Below, piece by piece: positions 22,933 through 30,298 of a stretch of 64,000 nt of DNA. The translations under genes and the position numbers were made by a program. The stretch is from the NCBI RefSeq assembly GCF_009856605.1, contig NZ_CP047244.1:124001-188000 (forward strand). Direction: 5' to 3'. The notes beneath the pieces were generated by a model that did no database searches, was not told where the DNA came from, and was given only the letters and a program-made list of their open reading frames with translations. Numbering within the stretch: position 1 is the first letter of the stretch; each line of letters opens with the position of its first letter. The DNA is from Trichormus variabilis 0441 (GTDB lineage Bacteria; Cyanobacteriota; Cyanobacteriia; Cyanobacteriales; Nostocaceae).

Positions 22933-25653
22933 CTATTGATTAATAGTTCTTGTCTCTGTGGGATTGATTATTTCCTTTAGTAGAGATAGTCCAACTGATT
23001 TAAACAGTGCTTCGTTATCATCAGGACAGCGTTGAATTGTTGTACAAGAAGAACAGCCGTATTTACAAGGACAATTATTGACTAGAAACTTTGCTTTAAT
23101 CAAGGCAGTCTCTAAATATTTGATGAGGGTATCGCACATACCTGTACCATGTTCACAAGTATCAAAGAAATAGCCAACTATCTTAGTATTAGACGGCACT
23201 TCTACTAACATGAAATCTATATCTCGGCTGTTTGCTCCATGTTCGACAAGTGGTAAACTGAGTATAAGGTGATGAGCGAGAGTATGAACGCAAATTTGGG
23301 TTTCATTGCTTTCAAATAGTTGTTTCTCCTCATTGGTAATATATTTCTGTTTATTAAGTATCTCTTTTCTGTGATTTTTGACCACAACTGAAAAATATTT
23401 TCGTGCATCAGCGTTAATTTCAACCCTGACGCAGAATGTATTGTAGTTAAGAGCAAGTGATTCTTCGTATTTATTTTCCTCCAATAGTTCGACAAATTCT
23501 CGTTCAATCAGTTGGGTTTTACAAGCAGGGCAAGTTTGTAAGTGTCCAGGTAAATTTAAATTGAAGTTGCGACATCTGTTATTAGTGCAAGTCCATTTTT
23601 GTTGCAGCCTGTACAAGTTGTAGCCATAAATTTCTTCTTTGATTTTGGCTGAAACAGGTGTAAATCTAGCAGCCCCTTGGGGAAGATTGATAATTTTGGC
23701 TTCCCCGACAATTTTAATTTCCTCGAAATTCAGACTTCCTTCAGGACGACTAAATAGGTTGGTTGCCTCTATTGGCTTGAGAATTGCTTTCCCTTCGGTT
23801 AAATTTAGTTCTTGTGATTTATACTGTACGGGGTTGCCATCAAAGTCTTGAGCAAGATATATAGCACCAGGGTAAACTTCTCTTAGTGCAGAAGATGCCG
23901 AACTTTCCTCAAACTCTTCTGCGCTATCTTGATTGATATAACTGATGTTTTGGTCAGTGTTGCCTCTAACTTTAATTTTTGAGTGGACATAACCGAGATT
24001 TCGATTAGTTGTCAGTCTTTGATTGTAGCTGAAGATTAGTTGATTATCACCGATTAACTGTCGGGCGATCGCATTACCAGAATTACCAAAATGCCGGGCA
24101 ATTTGAGCTTGTGTCGGTTTACTTTCTTTGCAACAAGCGAGAATATGCTGCTCCAAAGTTGTTTCATAATTGTGGTTAAAGTTGATAATTTCTGGAGGAT
24201 CAGATAAAAGGCGTTCTGGGTAATTGGCGTAGTAAGAATCCATAATCGACCTTTTCGACGGAATAAACACCAATAGTCCTGCTTCCTGCCTCCCCGCACG
24301 TCCTGCCCTCTGGCGAAAGGCAAGAATTGAGCCGGGGTAACTATGTACGATAGTTGCATCAATAGACCCAATATCTAAACCCGCTTCCAAAGCACTTGTA
24401 GATATAATGAACTTGACCTTCCCGCTTTGTATATCTGCAATAATTTTGTTACGCTGATTTGCCTTCATGCTCCCATAAAATGCTGAGATGGTTTCTCCCA
24501 GGTGGGGCAGTTGCATCTCGATTAAAGCTTTACGGATGGCATTAGTTAAAACCTTAACTAGTTCCCTACTATCGCAGAAACAAATCCCGACGATGCCTTT
24601 ACTTACGAGCATAGCTGCGACTTGGGCAGTTTGGTAAAATGTATTGTTCCGTGGTTTGAGGCTAATAAAAGTAATCTCCGAGCGTTTTGCCCCACTTTGG
24701 TCAATAATAGCAAGGTTACTTTGTTCTTCTCGATTAGATATCTTCTGGGCAATTTCGCTGCTGTTACTAATTGTTGCAGAAGCGAAGATGTACTGTAATT
24801 TTGAAATATCATTGCCGACAGATTCTATCATAAGTTGAGTTCGCCGATTAAGTAGTGCAAAATGCGAACCAAATATGCCTTGGTAAAAATGCATTTCGTC
24901 ACAGACAATGATTGAAAGTTTTCTGATTGTTTCTCTAAATCCCCAATTTGAATCGAATTGATAGTTGTTAAGTTCGTGGTTCCATACATCAGGAGTCACG
25001 CATAAAATTGAGGGTTGATTGCTGTAAAGTTGTTTGCGCTCTTGGGGAGGAATATCTCCATTAATATTGAGAATTTGGGGGCGAATATTTTCATCTAAGT
25101 GGCTAACAAAGGAACGTATTTTCTCTACCTGGTCAAATGCAAGTGCTTTCAAGTTAAAGAATACTAAAGCTGATTTACCCTTTAGACACTCATGAATGAC
25201 TGGAATGAGAAAAGAAATACTTTTACCACTGCTGGTAGGAGTTTGAAGAATTATATCTTCTCCTTTTTTGTAAGCTTGCCATGCCTCGACTTGATGAGAG
25301 TATAGTTGGGTGATTCCTGACTTACTTAGGGCCAGTTTAACTAGAGGGTGAATATCATCTGGGATGGGATAAAGTTTAGCTTCTTGAGCAGGAATTACTT
25401 CGCAGCTTTGTAGTTTTCCAGATCCATCAAGAATAGCAGCTATCTCTTGGTAGAGAATGCTTTTACCTGTTGGTGCTTGGTTTAGAGGTAATAAATTACC
25501 GCTATTTACCTCATGCTCCCAGTCAAAAATAATTTGGTTTAAACTACCCTTTTTAAAGTAAAGGTTTTTCTCAATGATGGCGGCGATATGGATAACACCA
25601 TGTTCTTTGGAATAAACCTGCTTGTTTGCTTCTAACCATTCAGGTTGGGTCAT
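22933..25653 (-). CDS. MrfA/YprA-like DEAD/DEAH-box helicase with C-terminal Cys cluster
   Basis: 906 aa from ATG at 25653. The superfamily-2 helicase motifs are TPTSSGKSISF (Walker A), VVCDEMHFYQG (DExH-type), FASATIS (motif III), STSALEAGLDIGSIDATI (motifs IV-V) and FRQRAGRAGR (motif VI). The C-terminal half contains a zinc-ribbon-like CTNNRCRNF...CPACKTQ segment and ends with the four-cysteine block NCPCKYGCSSCTTIQRCP, found in MrfA/DUF1998 helicases that act in DNA repair (mitomycin lesions in Bacillus). On this plasmid it could unwind DNA during replication or repair. It is monocistronic behind a leader box. Family confidence is high; the role is inferred. Confidence 0.88.
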   Translation of the reverse strand: MTQPEWLEANKQVYSKEHGVIHIAAIIEKNLYFKKGSLNQIIFDWEHEVNSGNLLPLNQAPTGKSILYQEIAAILDGSGKLQSCEVIPAQEAKLYPIPDDIHPLVKLALSKSGITQLYSHQVEAWQAYKKGEDIILQTPTSSGKSISFLIPVIHECLKGKSALVFFNLKALAFDQVEKIRSFVSHLDENIRPQILNINGDIPPQERKQLYSNQPSILCVTPDVWNHELNNYQFDSNWGFRETIRKLSIIVCDEMHFYQGIFGSHFALLNRRTQLMIESVGNDISKLQYIFASATISNSSEIAQKISNREEQSNLAIIDQSGAKRSEITFISLKPRNNTFYQTAQVAAMLVSKGIVGICFCDSRELVKVLTNAIRKALIEMQLPHLGETISAFYGSMKANQRNKIIADIQSGKVKFIISTSALEAGLDIGSIDATIVHSYPGSILAFRQRAGRAGRQEAGLLVFIPSKRSIMDSYYANYPERLLSDPPEIINFNHNYETTLEQHILACCKESKPTQAQIARHFGNSGNAIARQLIGDNQLIFSYNQRLTTNRNLGYVHSKIKVRGNTDQNISYINQDSAEEFEESSASSALREVYPGAIYLAQDFDGNPVQYKSQELNLTEGKAILKPIEATNLFSRPEGSLNFEEIKIVGEAKIINLPQGAARFTPVSAKIKEEIYGYNLYRLQQKWTCTNNRCRNFNLNLPGHLQTCPACKTQLIEREFVELLEENKYEESLALNYNTFCVRVEINADARKYFSVVVKNHRKEILNKQKYITNEEKQLFESNETQICVHTLAHHLILSLPLVEHGANSRDIDFMLVEVPSNTKIVGYFFDTCEHGTGMCDTLIKYLETALIKAKFLVNNCPCKYGCSSCTTIQRCPDDNEALFKSVGLSLLKEIINPTETRTINQ

Positions 25654-25662
25654 AAAAAGTTA

Positions 25663-25707
25663 CCTACTTGCTGTTTTAGCAGGTAGGCGTTAGTCCAAAG
25701 TAGTGGT
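25663..25707 (-). promoter_or_regulatory. Leader box plus stem-loop upstream of the helicase (copy G)
   Basis: The minus-strand box is ACCAC, 12 nt, ACGC (plus 25687-25707). A 10-bp stem with one mismatch, CCTACTTGCT/AGCAGGTAGG and a 5-nt loop (25663-25687), starts 10 nt before the ATG, followed by ACTTTTT. Confidence 0.6.
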
Positions 25708-25747
25708 TTTGGTTGTTGCTATACTATTGATGCTCTGCTTTATATTG

Positions 25748-26581
25748 TCAGAACGCAAATGCTTTTGGCGTTAATGAAATTTGTGCTTTGGTACTATAAC
25801 TATCTACAAGCTCTTCTAAGCGTTCAACAATACTGCCTTTAAAAATGGAATAGTTAGCTTGATTAGTGACAATTAGCGATAGCTCAGTTGCCCACTGCTC
25901 ATAATTAGAACTACCAATAATACCAATAGAAGACTGGATATAGTTAACAAGAATGCTGTCATTGAAACCAAAGCCACTTTCACCCCAGATGCAAGCAGAT
26001 TGCAGCAAATACTCGTAATCTGCAAATACTTGAAACAAGGGGTTCCATCTAGGAGCATTGCTTCGGTAGTGGACGAAACCATTGCTGTCGAATATCTCTT
26101 GTTGCCATAAAAGCTGCTGTAAGGAGCAGCAATTGCTAGGCGAAACAAACGGCTTTCCTTGACGAACAACATTACCATTGCGGATGACATCGCGGCGGCG
26201 CTGCTGTCTTGCTATGCTATATCGAATATTGGAATGTTGTTTAAAGTACTGCCGCATTGAGGCAGCAAATTCAGGAGCTATGCTGTTGTCATCGTCCAGG
26301 TATGAAACAATGTCACCACCAGCTGCATCTAGTCCCAGGTTACGGGCGTAGCACAAGCCAAAGCCACTGCAAGGGTCAGGGTGTGCCATTTCAATGTAAT
26401 TGATGGGGAAATCAGCTTTTGCCATAATGCTGGTGATAATATCTCTGGTGTCAGGATTAGTGCCATCATTGATGACAATCCACTCAAAATTGCGGTCAGT
26501 TTGACTTTGAATGCTTGGCAGTGCAGTAGATGCAAGCTGCATAGGTCTATTGTATGTTGCAGTGATGATTGATAATTTCAA
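25748..26581 (-). CDS. Family-2 glycosyltransferase
   Basis: 277 aa. The start is probably TTG at 26581, overlapping the upstream stop (TTGA), with AGAGG and GGAG just upstream; the product begins at the family's usual KLSIITATYNRP. WIVINDGTNPDTR and SYLDDDNSIAPEF (the metal- and nucleotide-sugar-binding DDD) identify a GT2/GT-A fold. CSGFGLCYARNLGLDAAGGD is the usual acceptor-side block. No membrane segments are seen. Translational coupling to the FolD-like gene is clear, but no sugar pathway genes are near. The substrate is unknown. It seems to be accessory cargo between replication and other modules. Confidence 0.85.
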   Translation of the reverse strand: MKLSIITATYNRPMQLASTALPSIQSQTDRNFEWIVINDGTNPDTRDIITSIMAKADFPINYIEMAHPDPCSGFGLCYARNLGLDAAGGDIVSYLDDDNSIAPEFAASMRQYFKQHSNIRYSIARQQRRRDVIRNGNVVRQGKPFVSPSNCCSLQQLLWQQEIFDSNGFVHYRSNAPRWNPLFQVFADYEYLLQSACIWGESGFGFNDSILVNYIQSSIGIIGSSNYEQWATELSLIVTNQANYSIFKGSIVERLEELVDSYSTKAQISLTPKAFAF

Positions 26582-27768
26582 AGCTCCATACCTCTATCAT
26601 TTGATTGCGTTGTTGTTGAATTGATCGCAGCTTGAATTTGTTGCCATCTTGTTACGTCCTCGTTTGTTATACCTCTAGCGGTTTCAATTTGATTACTTGC
26701 AAGAGATAGCCGAATTAACGTTAGCTTTTCATTGGTTCTGGCAACAATCAAACTTTGCGTGGTGCTATTGAAGCGGATCTGGTAGTTACTGCCTTCCAAG
26801 ACAAATAGGTTTTCTCTCTCTGTGCGAATGGATTGAGGGTAAGCAGTTGCTTGTTGTGCGAAGAACACTCTAGCTATGGGGGCTATTATAGTAGCACGTT
26901 GCATTTGTTCTTGCTGTAATTGCTGGTAGTTCCATTTCCCAAGTTCTACGCCCAAATCTATTTTTACCAAACGTTCTGCTAAAATTGCCATTTCTATCGG
27001 GCCAACACCTCCAGGGACGGGCGTAATGTTCTGGGGGATTCTGTAAGCACTGCGATCTACATCGCCAGCAGCACCAGAAGCAGTAGGTGTAAAGCCACCA
27101 TCGACAACCAAGCGATGAGACGGGAGTACATAAGGAGTGAAAATTCCTTGTCTTCCGGTGACAGATACCACAATGTCAGCTGCTTGAGTTCTACTCAAGT
27201 CATCGCCGTCTTCCAAACAGAAACAGCTGATTCTACTTGCTTCTAAATATTTGATGACACCATTGCCCACAAAGCCACCTCCACCGACAACTGCAACATT
27301 GGAATCGCTTTGTGCATAGGATTCAACAATTCTGGCGATTCCTTCAGCAGTAGCACAACTTTCAAAAAAATTGTTACTTTGTCTGCGGACGATATCTATA
27401 TCTTTTTGTGGTTCTAATAGCCCAATTGAAGTTGTAAACTTAGCTGGAATTGGGTATTGAACAATAGCAGCAGTCACCTTGCTGTTTTCATTAATGGATT
27501 GGATAATGTTGTCAAATTGCTCTACTGCAATATTGGGTGACAGCACAATATAATTGGGAGTAATGCCAATAGCGTTGAACGTTGCTACTTTTTGTTCTGC
27601 TGAGATTCTGGCTGCTTCATATCTAGCTCTTAGTCCGTTGCTGGCATTTTCTGAAGCCTCAAATCTGATGATTGCTACTTCTTTTTGAGATGCTTGAAAA
27701 ATGGATTTGTATTTTTGACATTCTTGCTTTACGTGTTCTCGTATTAATTGTCCATCTATCAGTGTCAT
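26578..27768 (-). CDS. FolD-like (methylene-THF dehydrogenase/cyclohydrolase-like) protein with extra C-terminal region
   Basis: 396 aa from ATG at 27768; FolD is normally about 285-300 aa. VQYPIP (FolD VQLPLP), EPQKDIDIV (KDVDG), AVVGGGGFVGNGVIKYLEA (Rossmann loop), VSVTGRQGIFT and ITPVPGGVGPIEMAILAERL (PGGVGP) show the fold. By eye, the catalytic YxxxK of FolD aligns with SAEQK in RYEAARISAEQKVATF: the Lys is kept and the Tyr replaced. The central KDVDG is changed to KDIDIV. From about residue 290 a further ~105 residues, unlike FolD, are present. I infer a diverged enzyme with another substrate rather than a housekeeping FolD. It is coupled to the glycosyltransferase. Confidence 0.75.
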   Translation of the reverse strand: MTLIDGQLIREHVKQECQKYKSIFQASQKEVAIIRFEASENASNGLRARYEAARISAEQKVATFNAIGITPNYIVLSPNIAVEQFDNIIQSINENSKVTAAIVQYPIPAKFTTSIGLLEPQKDIDIVRRQSNNFFESCATAEGIARIVESYAQSDSNVAVVGGGGFVGNGVIKYLEASRISCFCLEDGDDLSRTQAADIVVSVTGRQGIFTPYVLPSHRLVVDGGFTPTASGAAGDVDRSAYRIPQNITPVPGGVGPIEMAILAERLVKIDLGVELGKWNYQQLQQEQMQRATIIAPIARVFFAQQATAYPQSIRTERENLFVLEGSNYQIRFNSTTQSLIVARTNEKLTLIRLSLASNQIETARGITNEDVTRWQQIQAAINSTTTQSNDRGMEL

Positions 27769-27792
27769 TTAATATGGAGTTAAAATTGATCG

Positions 27793-27821
27793 AGAAAATT
27801 GTCTGGTACAAACAATTTTCT
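27793..27821 (-). promoter_or_regulatory. Stem-loop upstream of the folD-like gene
   Basis: Perfect 10-bp inverted repeat AGAAAATTGT/ACAATTTTCT (27793-27802 with 27812-27821), loop 9 nt, 25 nt before the ATG and 11 nt after the preceding stop. On the minus strand the 3' arm ends TTTTCT, so weak termination is possible. Confidence 0.55.
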
Positions 27822-27831
27822 GAATTTCTAA

Positions 27832-28074
27832 TTAGAATTCATTGGAACTAGGGCGTTTAGTGATTTCACCAACTTCTTTCCCGTCGCAGGAAACCCAGTT
27901 GGTGACGTAGCGTTCAGTGTCATGGAAGCCACTAAATTCAATACTGTTACCAGAACACTTATCTTTGAACCATTGTTCTGCTTCTTGTTCTGTATTGAAT
28001 GTTCTAGCAGTGACTTCTTCTATTGGAAGATCCCAATTTGTATTGCCATATAAATCGCAAACATAATGTGTCAT
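27832..28074 (-). CDS. Small hypothetical protein
   Basis: 80 aa from ATG at 28074. It begins MTHYVCDLYGNTNWDLP and contains FNTEQEAEQWFKDKCSGNSI. That pattern is similar in style to small proteins with an N-terminal beta-strand and a helix (compare the 115-aa protein at 14412). No family is recognised. It diverges from the gene at 28110, sharing a 35-base intergenic space. Confidence 0.55.
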   Translation of the reverse strand: MTHYVCDLYGNTNWDLPIEEVTARTFNTEQEAEQWFKDKCSGNSIEFSGFHDTERYVTNWVSCDGKEVGEITKRPSSNEF

Positions 28075-28109
28075 ATCTGTTACTCTTTTAACAATATCTA
28101 AAAACCACT

Positions 28110-28523
28110 ATGACAATTTTAAATCAACAACAGCAGGCTGAATTAATTATTCAACAAGCTTGCAAGGAAAATTTTACTGATAGCGAGAAAGCTATTTACG
28201 ATGACTTTATTCTGGAAGCGGGGGTAAAAAACCCAGCTAAGATGACTGAGGCTACTGCTGATGCTTTGATTAGATACCTTAATGGCTGCGAAGCATCTAA
28301 CGAATTTGTTGCTAATGTAGTAAATCGCCTCGCGCAAGTTGCCCCTGCTCATATCATGACCAAGATTCTTCTCAGCGATAATGATGGTGATGGTGTGCCT
28401 TTATACCAAGAACTCCAACTTGGTACAAGGGCTACTATATTTAATGCTCCGTCAGAAATAGCTGCTGCACAGCAAAAGCAATATCAGTTTTTGATCAATC
28501 GGGATTGTAATCCTGAGTTATAA
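28110..28523 (+). CDS. Hypothetical protein with a DNDGDG calcium-binding-like loop
   Basis: 137 aa from ATG at 28110, the first plus-strand gene of the central region. The N-terminal ~85 residues are helical (ELIIQQACKENFTDSEKAI). LLSDNDGDGVPLYQELQLGT near residue 90-107 has the DxDxDG....E spacing of EF-hand/thrombospondin-type-3-like calcium loops. No signal peptide or membrane segment is seen. The family is unknown. It is separated from the sigma operon by 162 bases containing an inverted repeat, so it is probably a separate unit. Confidence 0.55.
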   Translation: MTILNQQQQAELIIQQACKENFTDSEKAIYDDFILEAGVKNPAKMTEATADALIRYLNGCEASNEFVANVVNRLAQVAPAHIMTKILLSDNDGDGVPLYQELQLGTRATIFNAPSEIAAAQQKQYQFLINRDCNPEL

Positions 28524-28561
28524 GTATAATTAATTACTAAAAAATAAATTTGTTGTTTTGG

Positions 28562-28600
28562 AAGACAACCACCCTGTTATGTTAACCCTCTTGTTGTCTT
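28562..28600. promoter_or_regulatory. Inverted repeat upstream of the sigma-CHAT operon
   Basis: AAGACAAC (28562-28569) and GTTGTCTT (28593-28600) form a perfect 8-bp inverted repeat with a 23-nt spacer, 85 nt before the sigma-factor start. It could be an operator for autoregulation or the tail of a terminator for the previous gene. Confidence 0.4.
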
Positions 28601-28685
28601 AAAGGTAAGGCATTAAGTAATAACTTTTTGCAGCACTAAGCCATGATTTTTCGTATAGAGGATAGTAGAGGGTGTTGTATGCTTA

Positions 28686-29351
28686 ATGACATTGCCACAA
28701 CAATGTCATCAGTTTATGGACGAGCAAAACCTCTACCTGCAAGCGTTCATCCAAGAAGCTTGCAGCCACCTACCAAACAGTCCACAGCGTCGTAAAGCCC
28801 TCAATAGCATACTTCGAGGAGTCTTGAAATCGCCGTGTACTTGGAAAGGAGTAGGCGATCTTTATGAGGAGGCTTTAGTTGAAACAATGATGTTTGTAAG
28901 TGAAAAACTCTGTGAGAAATACGATCCAAAACGAGGTTTATTCTGGCACTGGTTTAACGCCTGCCTTCGCAACAAATACAAGGATAAAATTCGTGCTGTG
29001 CAACGTGATTACTCTCACAAGTATACAGGTGAACTAAATCTTTTAGATCAAGTCATTTCTGGTGTAGATGCCACCTTGCTTCTCGATACTTGGGAATCAT
29101 TTGTTCAGTGGATCGAAGACAATCCTGATAACATTCTTAGTGATTGCCATATCAGAAATAACCCCAGAGCTAACTGTCAGTCACTCGCTTACTTAAGAAT
29201 TGTCTTAGGCAAAGAATGGGAGGAAATCGCTGCGTCAGTTGGCTCAACACGCGGTGCAGTTACATCCCACTGGTGCAGAAAATGTGAACCATTGTTGCGA
29301 GAGTGGTTGGATACAAATCATAGTTTTTTTGGAGAAGATAACTATGGATGA
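28686..29351 (+). CDS. Sigma-70-like factor of the CHAT operon
   Basis: 221 aa from ATG at 28686. The region-2-like block YDPKRGLFWHWFNACLRNKY followed by KDKIRAVQRDYSHK matches the ECF/sigma-70 region 2 pattern. The C-terminal EWEEIAASVGSTRGAVTSHW is a region-4 helix-turn-helix, followed by CRKCEPLLREWL. The ~130 residues between are less typical, so it may be a diverged, dedicated factor. It overlaps the DUF1822 gene by 8 bases. Linkage of such a factor to DUF1822 and CHAT genes is, to my knowledge, recurrent in cyanobacteria. I infer that it transcribes this operon or senses its activation. Confidence 0.75.
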   Translation: MTLPQQCHQFMDEQNLYLQAFIQEACSHLPNSPQRRKALNSILRGVLKSPCTWKGVGDLYEEALVETMMFVSEKLCEKYDPKRGLFWHWFNACLRNKYKDKIRAVQRDYSHKYTGELNLLDQVISGVDATLLLDTWESFVQWIEDNPDNILSDCHIRNNPRANCQSLAYLRIVLGKEWEEIAASVGSTRGAVTSHWCRKCEPLLREWLDTNHSFFGEDNYG

Positions 29352-30285
29352 TCAGCTGAATGCCTTAAGGGATCTGGCAATTCCATTCCCAATCACTGCT
29401 TCATTTCGTCAACAAGCTAGAGCCTATGCGTCACAGTATTTCACGCAAGATACCCATGAAAGAGTTTATCTCAACACCTTAGCTGTACTCGTTGCCAATG
29501 CGTACTTCCGTCTGCTGAATTTTCAAACAAATCTTACCAAAGCAGAACGATGGAATGCAGCTTGCCGTGTGTGGAGCGAAGCAAACGAGATAGAATTGGT
29601 CGGATTGGGCAATTTAGAATGCCGCGTAATTACAGCAGGGCAGCAGACTATTATTCTACCACCGGAAACTTGGGCTGATCGCATCGGCTATTTATTTGTA
29701 GAAATCACTAGTTCTGAAAAAGTAGCCACACTGATTGGTTTTCTGCCCGCTTTTGATGCTGAAACTTCTGGCGAAGAAGTGGCGATATCTACGACGGGCT
29801 ACGCCTACGCCGATCTCAAGTCAATGGACGAGGCGATGGACTACTTGACACAACAGGAAGCATCTGCACGAAGTAAAACAGGTGAAATAGATAACCTGAC
29901 GCGGGACTTCGCTGCCAAAAAAATTACTTATTTGAGAAACTGGCTGAATAATGTTTACGATTCCGACTGGGAACCAGCAATGCGCGAGTTGAGTGCTGCT
30001 ACCTGCAAGAAGAAGATCCAACTGGTAGGGCAGGTATTTGAAATGCAACTTTCTGTTTCGCAAAGCAATGGAGCGATCACTGTTACAGTGATCGTTCGAC
30101 TTGAAAGTGGTTTTCTACCTATAGGTATACAGGTTAGTGTACCCGACGAATCTGAGATTTATACCGAAACAGTCAGTACTCCAGCCGACCTCATCCGTAT
30201 CCCCCTTGAATTCTCTCCTGGTGAAGAATTCTGGGTAGAATTGCGGTGGGGAGAAACTTTTACTAGAGAATACTTCATTGCTTAA
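29344..30285 (+). CDS. DUF1822-family protein
   Basis: 313 aa from ATG at 29344, which overlaps the sigma stop; an in-frame start further upstream (29239) would lie inside the sigma gene and is rejected. Features of DUF1822 are FPITASFRQQARAYASQY with HERVYLNTLAVLVANAYFRL at the N-terminus, a middle part LECRVITAGQQTIILPPETW, and a C-terminal beta-rich IQVSVPDESEIYTETV and FWVELRWGETFTREYFIA. STTGYAYADLKS near residue 150 comes from a cyanobacterial repeat sequence (ACGGGCTACGCC). No enzymatic motif is seen. It is probably the sensor or adaptor of the CHAT system. Confidence 0.75.
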   Translation: MDDQLNALRDLAIPFPITASFRQQARAYASQYFTQDTHERVYLNTLAVLVANAYFRLLNFQTNLTKAERWNAACRVWSEANEIELVGLGNLECRVITAGQQTIILPPETWADRIGYLFVEITSSEKVATLIGFLPAFDAETSGEEVAISTTGYAYADLKSMDEAMDYLTQQEASARSKTGEIDNLTRDFAAKKITYLRNWLNNVYDSDWEPAMRELSAATCKKKIQLVGQVFEMQLSVSQSNGAITVTVIVRLESGFLPIGIQVSVPDESEIYTETVSTPADLIRIPLEFSPGEEFWVELRWGETFTREYFIA

Positions 30286-30298
30286 AAATGGAGTTGTC

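Noticed and set aside
29239..29343. Longer DUF1822 start inside the sigma gene
   Set aside because: The extra 35 residues are antiphase translation of the conserved sigma region 4; the ATG at 29344 gives the standard start.
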